This document shows, in pieces, positions 21,108 to 25,016 of a stretch of 25,016 bases of DNA. Position 1 is the stretch's first letter. Each line of letters opens with the position of its first letter. The DNA is from CAYLXC01 sp964387865. Lineage in GTDB: Bacteria > Patescibacteriota > Microgenomatia > Daviesbacterales > UBA10151. The notes below the pieces were generated by a model that was given only the letters and a program-made list of their open reading frames with translations, was not told the origin of the DNA and ran no database searches. The stretch is taken from contig CAYLXC010000014.1 of NCBI GenBank assembly GCA_964387865.1, forward strand, positions 1 to 25,016, written 5' to 3'. Made by a program: the position numbers and the translations under genes.

Positions 21108-21136
21108 AGTATAGTGGTTAAGTGTAGCTTCGTCAA
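21108..21136 (-). promoter_or_regulatory. rpsP promoter
   Basis: On the minus strand: TTGACG (21136-21131), a 17-nt spacer, TATACT (21113-21108), then seven bases to ATG 21100. This is one of the clearest promoters in the window, with no room for a ribosome-binding site. Confidence 0.72.
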
Positions 21137-21140
21137 CCAC

Positions 21141-21836
21141 TTAAGATTTTGCGAGTGTTTTTAACGCTTCTGAAGCCGCTTTATCTTCTGCAACTTGCTT
21201 ACTTCCACCCTCTCCTCTACCCATCTCTCTCCCTTTTATGTATACAGCTACCAGAAATTTTTTGGCATGATCCGGCCCCTTAGTCTGCAAAATTTTATAA
21301 TGTGGAGATTCTTTAAATTTCTCCTGGACAAATTCCTGCAGGCTTGATTTAGCATCCTTAGGCGGACCCAATCTTAACTCTTCGGAAAATAATGGAAGCA
21401 AAGTTTTCTCGATGACTTTCTTTACAGATTCTAATCCCTGATCTAAAAAAATTGCTCCAAGTAAAGCCTCATAAGTATTTGCCAAAAGCTGAGGGTTATT
21501 TCTCCCTCCACCTAGCTCTTCGCCTTTTGAAAGATGTAGATAGTCTCCCAAGTTCAGTTTCTTTGCAGCTTGAGCTAAAGATTTGGTCTTAACAACATAA
21601 GCTCTAAGATTTGTAAGGTCTCCCTCGTTATCACTTCTTCTTTGAGAAAATAGGTTAAAAGAAATTACAAGAGATAAAACTGAATCCCCTAAAAATTCAA
21701 GCCTTTCATTTGATTCAATATCCAATTTGACCTCATTTAGATATGATCTGTGGTAAAAAACTTGCTTCAAAAGTTTAGGATTATTGAAAGATAAATTTAG
21801 TTTTTCTAAAAGTTTTGAAAAATCATTTTGGGTCAT
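21141..21836 (-). CDS. rnc: Ribonuclease III
   Basis: This double-strand-specific endoribonuclease processes rRNA precursors and structured RNAs. The 231 residues show the signature NERLEFLGDSVL (E44, D51 catalytic) and the second metal-site segment LANTYEALLGAIFLD (E123). Asn120 sits where E. coli has Asp114, a substitution also seen in other bacteria. A C-terminal dsRNA-binding domain (about 161-228) includes KSSLQEFVQEKF and GRGEGGSKQVAEDKAASEAL. The start overlaps the ACP-like stop by four bases. Confidence 0.96.
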   Translation of the reverse strand: MTQNDFSKLLEKLNLSFNNPKLLKQVFYHRSYLNEVKLDIESNERLEFLGDSVLSLVISFNLFSQRRSDNEGDLTNLRAYVVKTKSLAQAAKKLNLGDYLHLSKGEELGGGRNNPQLLANTYEALLGAIFLDQGLESVKKVIEKTLLPLFSEELRLGPPKDAKSSLQEFVQEKFKESPHYKILQTKGPDHAKKFLVAVYIKGREMGRGEGGSKQVAEDKAASEALKTLAKS

Positions 21837-22069
21837 CCGATTAAATTATCTTCAACCAGAAGTATTAAATCCTCAACTTTTTTTAATTTTTCCACATCCT
21901 CTGGCTCAAAAGTTATATCATATTTTTGGGATAGATTTGATAAAAGATCATTTAGTTCAATAGGACCTAAACCTAAATCTTCAGAAAGCAGGGCATTTCT
22001 ATCTAAATCCTCTGGGTTTAATCCTAAATGTTCTGTAATTGTAGTTATAATATCTTGGGCGCTTGTCAT
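21833..22069 (-). CDS. Acyl carrier protein-like protein lacking the phosphopantetheine serine
   Basis: This 78-residue acidic protein aligns along its length with acyl carrier proteins (ITEHLGLNPEDLDRNALL, EDLGLG, a helical C-terminus). The canonical DSL attachment motif is replaced by GPI: Pro36 stands where the modified Ser should be. It therefore should not carry 4'-phosphopantetheine. It lies between nusB and rnc, overlapping rnc; in many bacteria acpP is next to rnc, which supports homology. It may be a structural ACP fold with another partner. I leave the gene symbol blank for this reason. Confidence 0.75.
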   Translation of the reverse strand: MTSAQDIITTITEHLGLNPEDLDRNALLSEDLGLGPIELNDLLSNLSQKYDITFEPEDVEKLKKVEDLILLVEDNLIG

Positions 22070-22072
22070 ACT

Positions 22073-22438
22073 TTAAACTTTTATATTATTTAATTTAATT
22101 AATTGTCCCAATGCTCCGTTTATAAATGATTGTGATGAATCAGATCCAAATTCTTTCCCAAGTTCTATTGCTTCATCCACAACAACTTTCAAAGGTGCAT
22201 CCTTTTTTATTATTAACTCAAATGTTGCCAAACGCAAGATAGCTAAATCAATTCTGTTAATTTGAGATATCGGTCTATCAGGGGCAGATTGTTCAATAAG
22301 CTTATCAATTTTTGAAAGATGGGAAATTATTGGTTTTATATCTTGTGGAATTTTATCATCTTTACTAAAGCTGAATGTAAACAGTTTTTGAATTAATTTT
22401 GTCCTTCTTAAGTGTCTCGGGTCAGATTTCTTCTTCAT
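22073..22438 (-). CDS. nusB: Transcription antitermination factor NusB
   Basis: This all-helical RNA-binding protein of 121 residues pairs with S10 (NusE) at boxA for rRNA antitermination. Visible family segments are RRTKLIQKLFTFSF at the start, INRIDLAILRLATFELI, APLKVVVDEAIELGKEFGSDSS and SFINGALGQLI. The length is slightly short, as in reduced genomes. Its ATG overlaps the rpmF TGA, and the next ATG lies a few bases after its stop, so it is part of the recG-rpmF-nusB-ACP-rnc operon. Confidence 0.94.
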   Translation of the reverse strand: MKKKSDPRHLRRTKLIQKLFTFSFSKDDKIPQDIKPIISHLSKIDKLIEQSAPDRPISQINRIDLAILRLATFELIIKKDAPLKVVVDEAIELGKEFGSDSSQSFINGALGQLIKLNNIKV

Positions 22439-22784
22439 GCCTTTGTCACTTTTACTCTTTCCTTAGCCACTGCTTTTCCTGAATAAAAACCACAATTTAT
22501 ACAAACAATATGTGGCCTGGTNNNNNNNNNNNNNNNNNNNNNNNNNNNNNNNNNNNNNNNNNNNNNNNNNNNNNNNNNNNNNNNNNNNNNNNNNNNNNNN
22601 NNNNNNNNNNNNNNNNNNNNNCCACTGCTTTTCCTGAATAAAAACCACAATTTATACAAACAATATGTGGCCTGGTGGGTTTCCCACAGTTCTTACAAAC
22701 CACTAAATTAACAGCCAACTTAATGGCTGCTCTTCTAGTTCTTTTTCTTCCCTTTGAATGTCTTCTTTTAGGTTCTCCAGGCAT
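22435..22784 (-). CDS. rpmF: Large-subunit ribosomal protein L32, split by an assembly gap
   Basis: This zinc-ribbon ribosomal protein of the 50S subunit starts MPGEPKRRHSKGRKRTRRAA and has C30-K-N-C33 and C43-I-N-C46. The gene runs into a run of 100 N. The 55 bases before and after the N run are identical, so joining them by overlap restores one intact frame of 64 residues ending VAKERVKVTKA at 22435. The start is one base after the recG stop; the stop overlaps nusB. The coordinates span the artefact, and the true gene is 195 nt. Confidence 0.92.
22467..22676. other. Scaffold gap with unresolved 55-base overlap
   Basis: Bases 22467-22521 and 22622-22676 are identical and flank exactly 100 N. 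This is typical of two contigs whose ends overlap by one assembler k-mer but were joined with a fixed-length gap. It is not a biological duplication. Confidence 0.9.
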
Positions 22785-22785
22785 A

Positions 22786-24915
22786 TCAGTCAGGCATCAC
22801 ATTTGATGCAACTTCAGCTAATTTTGCTTTAAGGAGCGGATATTTGTCAAGTGTGGAGTCTTCCTGCAAGATTTTTTGAGCCGCATCCTTAGTTTTTTCA
22901 ACCAAATTAAGATCAGAAAATGAGGCTATTTTAAATTCAAACCTTCCTGATTGTTTAACTCCGAAAATTTCACCTGACCCTCTAATTTTTAAATCCAATT
23001 CAGCCAGTTTTAATCCGTCAAATGTATTTTCCAAATATTTCAGGCGTCTTTGCTCGTCAGCTGATCCATCTGAAGTATAAAGTAAACAAAAAGATTCTTT
23101 TGTACCCCTCCCGATTCTGCCTCGAAGCTGGTGAAGTTGTGCCAACCCGAACCTTTCAGCGCCCTCAATTACCATAATTGTTGCATTGGGAACATCCATG
23201 CCAACTTCAACAACAGATGTTGAAACTAAAATATGAATTCTTCCGTCTCTAAAATCTTTTAAAACCTCCTCTTTATCTTTTGATTTCAACCTCCCATGGA
23301 GTAAACCAAGATTAAGTTTCGGAAAAATCTTTTTTAATTTTTCAAATTCGACTTTGGCAGCTTTAGCTGTTAGTAAAGTTTCGGATGGCTCAATAAGTGG
23401 TGTAATAATATATGCTTGATCCCCATGCATTACTTTTTTTTCTATAAATTTGTAGCCATCCCTTCTTTTCTTCTCCGGAACAAGATAAGTTTTAATAACA
23501 GGTCTTCCTTTTGGCATTTGATCAATAACAGATAAATCCAAATCCCCATAAAGAGTTAAAGCTACGGTTCTAGGTATTGGGGTTGCAGTCATTGTTAGAA
23601 AATGGGGTAATTTGGCACGGGACCTAAGAATTGTTCTCTGCTCCACACCAAATCTTTGCTGTTCATCTATGATAACTAATCCTACATCGTCGAGATTCAA
23701 TTTAGGTGAAAGTAAAGCATGAGTGCCTATGATTAAATCTGGTAGTGATTTATGATTTACGATTTTAGATTTACGATTTTTTTCTTTAATCTTTAATCTT
23801 AAATCTTTAATCGTCGTAAATTTCCGAGATCCAGTATATATCCCCACACTTATTCCAAAAGAATTAAGAAGTTTAGAAATTGTCTCAAAATGCTGAAATG
23901 CCAAAATCTCTGTTGGAGCCATAAAAAGCGTCTTTAATCCATTTAAATGGATCAAATAGATAATAATTGTTGCCACAACTGTTTTTCCGGAACCAACCTC
24001 ACCTTGGATTAATCTATTCATAGGCTGAGTGCCTTCTAAATCATCTAAGACTTCACCAACAACCTTTTTTTGGGAAGAGGTTAAACTAAAAGGAAGTGTT
24101 TTGATAAAATGATTCAAATCATTTTTGTTAATTCTAAGTGGTTTAACAAGCGGTTTTCTCTTCCACTCCATTCTTGCTTTTTGGGTTGCCAAAGAAACAA
24201 AAAATAACTCATCAAAACCTAATCTTTTCCTGGATTTTTCCACTTCTACCATGTCCTTTGGGAAATGGATTTTCGAAATTGCATCTTTTAGAGGTAACAT
24301 TTCATTTCTAATTGAATTTGGTAATGGGTCCTTAATTTTTTCCAAAGCATCAGGCAATAATTTATCTATTTTTGTTCTAAACCATTTGGAAGTAAGTCCT
24401 TGAGTTTCAGGATAAACAGGAACAAGCCTTCCTGTATGTATTCTCTGTTGACTCGCTTCGCCCGCCTCCGGCGTGGCTTCGCGAAGCGAGCTGTCGACTG
24501 TAGACTGTAGACTGTCCACTTTCTCCCACTGAGGTGCCATGATGGACAGTTTGCTTTTGTATTTACCTAATTTACCTGAAATCTGCAGCCTGTCGCCTGT
24601 TTTAATCTGCTTTATCAAATACGATTGATTAAACCATGTTAAGACAACTGGAGAAGTACCGTCATTAAAAACAGCCTGGGTTAAAACCTTTCCAAAGCGG
24701 GTATAAATATTTTTAATGGACCAAATTTCCCCCTGTAGGGTAACTACTTCCCCAACCTGGGCTTCTGAAGCAGGCTTTATTTGAGAAAAATCATCATATC
24801 TAAAAGGAAAATGGTAAATTAAATCAGAAACCGTAAAAAGATTTAATTTATTAAGCTTCCACTCCAAATTAGGGCCTATGCCAAATGTAGATTTAATGGG
24901 TGTCTTCAAATCCAT
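22786..24915 (-). CDS. recG: ATP-dependent DNA helicase RecG
   Basis: This superfamily 2 helicase remodels stalled forks and Holliday junctions. The 709 residues contain the N-terminal wedge/OB domain, Walker A GEVGSGKT (305-312), the DEQQRFGVEQR motif II (417 onward; DEQH in most RecG), TMTATPIPRTVALTLYG, and EGAERFGLAQLHQLRGRIGRG with the conserved RecG C-terminus. Two insertions explain the extra length. STVDSSLREATPEAGEAS (about 138-155) comes from a GC-rich palindromic element plus heptads. DLRLKIKEKNRKSKIVNHKS (about 371-390), between motifs Ia and II, comes from an inverted heptad array. It heads the operon with rpmF. Confidence 0.96.
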   Translation of the reverse strand: MDLKTPIKSTFGIGPNLEWKLNKLNLFTVSDLIYHFPFRYDDFSQIKPASEAQVGEVVTLQGEIWSIKNIYTRFGKVLTQAVFNDGTSPVVLTWFNQSYLIKQIKTGDRLQISGKLGKYKSKLSIMAPQWEKVDSLQSTVDSSLREATPEAGEASQQRIHTGRLVPVYPETQGLTSKWFRTKIDKLLPDALEKIKDPLPNSIRNEMLPLKDAISKIHFPKDMVEVEKSRKRLGFDELFFVSLATQKARMEWKRKPLVKPLRINKNDLNHFIKTLPFSLTSSQKKVVGEVLDDLEGTQPMNRLIQGEVGSGKTVVATIIIYLIHLNGLKTLFMAPTEILAFQHFETISKLLNSFGISVGIYTGSRKFTTIKDLRLKIKEKNRKSKIVNHKSLPDLIIGTHALLSPKLNLDDVGLVIIDEQQRFGVEQRTILRSRAKLPHFLTMTATPIPRTVALTLYGDLDLSVIDQMPKGRPVIKTYLVPEKKRRDGYKFIEKKVMHGDQAYIITPLIEPSETLLTAKAAKVEFEKLKKIFPKLNLGLLHGRLKSKDKEEVLKDFRDGRIHILVSTSVVEVGMDVPNATIMVIEGAERFGLAQLHQLRGRIGRGTKESFCLLYTSDGSADEQRRLKYLENTFDGLKLAELDLKIRGSGEIFGVKQSGRFEFKIASFSDLNLVEKTKDAAQKILQEDSTLDKYPLLKAKLAEVASNVMPD
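23747..23816. repeat. Inverted heptad array in recG (about 10 units)
   Basis: Five GATTNNN units (23747, 23754, 23761, 23768, 23775) are followed, after a T-rich centre, by about four units of the reverse-complement type (TTTAATC-like, to 23816). The array is translated in frame. Confidence 0.85.
24449..24518. repeat. GC-rich palindromic element plus heptads in recG
   Basis: ACTCGCTTCGC (24451-24461) and GCGAAGCGAG (24481-24490) form the outer stem, with a nested CGCC-TCC-GGCG hairpin (24463-24473) between them. Four heptads CTGTNNA follow at 24491, 24498, 24505 and 24512. The stem-plus-heptad order is the same as at 6443-6488. Confidence 0.82.
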
Positions 24916-24921
24916 AAGCGA

Positions 24922-24927
24922 ATTCTA
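24922..24927 (-). promoter_or_regulatory. Possible -10 box of recG
   Basis: TAGAAT on the minus strand, six bases before ATG 24915, with no Shine-Dalgarno sequence. No good -35 box was seen. Confidence 0.35.
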
Positions 24928-24965
24928 CCATTAACAAGCTTAGTGGACCACTTTAAAACCTATAG

Positions 24966-24994
24966 TTGATTTTTTTGGAAATTTAAGTTATAAT
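24966..24994 (+). promoter_or_regulatory. Promoter for the right-edge gene
   Basis: TTGATT (24966-24971), 17 nt, TATAAT (24989-24994), eleven bases before ATG 25006. This is a strong match to a housekeeping promoter. Confidence 0.65.
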
Positions 24995-25005
24995 TCGCGC
25001 ATATT

Positions 25006-25016
25006 ATGAGTGTTGT
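25006..25016 (+). CDS. Start of an unidentified gene, cut by the window edge
   Basis: ATG 25006 follows a strong promoter and reads M-S-V before the sequence ends. Too little is visible to name it. Confidence 0.4.

Noticed and set aside
21101..21136. Upstream ATG for rpsP at 21136
   Set aside because: It would place the -35 and -10 boxes inside the gene and add 12 residues not found in S16 proteins.
22467..22676. True 55-base duplication in rpmF
   Set aside because: The exact 100-N gap and the restored reading frame on overlap point to an assembly artefact.
1..25016. Alternative genetic code (TGA as Gly, as in some CPR groups)
   Set aside because: TGA ends several well-defined genes, often overlapping the next start, and does not occur inside conserved proteins here.
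1..25016. tRNA or rRNA genes
   Set aside because: All gaps are under 150 bases and none shows a cloverleaf or rRNA-like segment.

Overview
This window looks like a chromosomal segment of a member of the Candidate Phyla Radiation (Patescibacteria), most likely Microgenomates-like. That placement is inferred from gene content and style: low G+C, very tight packing, reduced housekeeping proteins, a large type IV pilus locus with PilM/N/O but no secretin in view, and an acyl-carrier-protein-like gene between nusB and rnc. TGA is used as a stop throughout, so the recoded CPR lineages are unlikely. The sequence is scaffolded: a 100-N gap at 22522-22621 is flanked by an identical 55-nt sequence and splits rpmF.

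Layout. (1) 1-1666, minus strand: holB (DNA polymerase III delta' subunit), then gyrB, which runs off the left edge. (2) 1742-18123, plus strand: a nearly complete type IV pilus locus. It runs pilB, pilT, pilC; a GspG-like pilin; pilD (prepilin peptidase); five more GspG-like pilins; then a FimT/GspH-like minor pilin, two successive V-W-X type minor pilin sets, and pilM, pilN, pilO. (3) 18169-18837, minus strand: a REP-associated Y1 (HUH) transposase bracketed by inverted copies of a small hairpin. (4) 18972-24915, minus strand, in transcription order: recG, rpmF, nusB, an ACP-like gene, rnc, then from its own promoter rpsP, khpA, trmD and a receiver-domain-like protein. (5) A plus-strand promoter and start codon at the right edge.

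How the genes work together. PilB and PilT power extension and retraction, PilC is the membrane platform, PilD processes the prepilins, and PilM/N/O align the machine. The GspG-like pilins probably form alternative or mixed fibre subunits. The minor pilins, including a 599-residue protein with an inserted beta-sandwich domain, probably form the tip or priming complex. The right-hand block is standard translation, RNA-processing and DNA-repair housekeeping.

The most unusual signal is small-repeat biology. At least nine short degenerate arrays with a strict 7-bp period lie in gyrB, holB, trmD, recG, khpA/trmD and two intergenic regions. Several are arranged as inverted half-arrays, and two are attached to a GC-rich palindrome. 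Other small elements sit in the cleaved leader peptides of four prepilins, and a hairpin of the transposase-flanking family sits inside holB. A second recurrent pattern is that many operon-first genes have a -10 box only about 6-12 nt before the start codon and no Shine-Dalgarno sequence, suggesting leaderless mRNAs.
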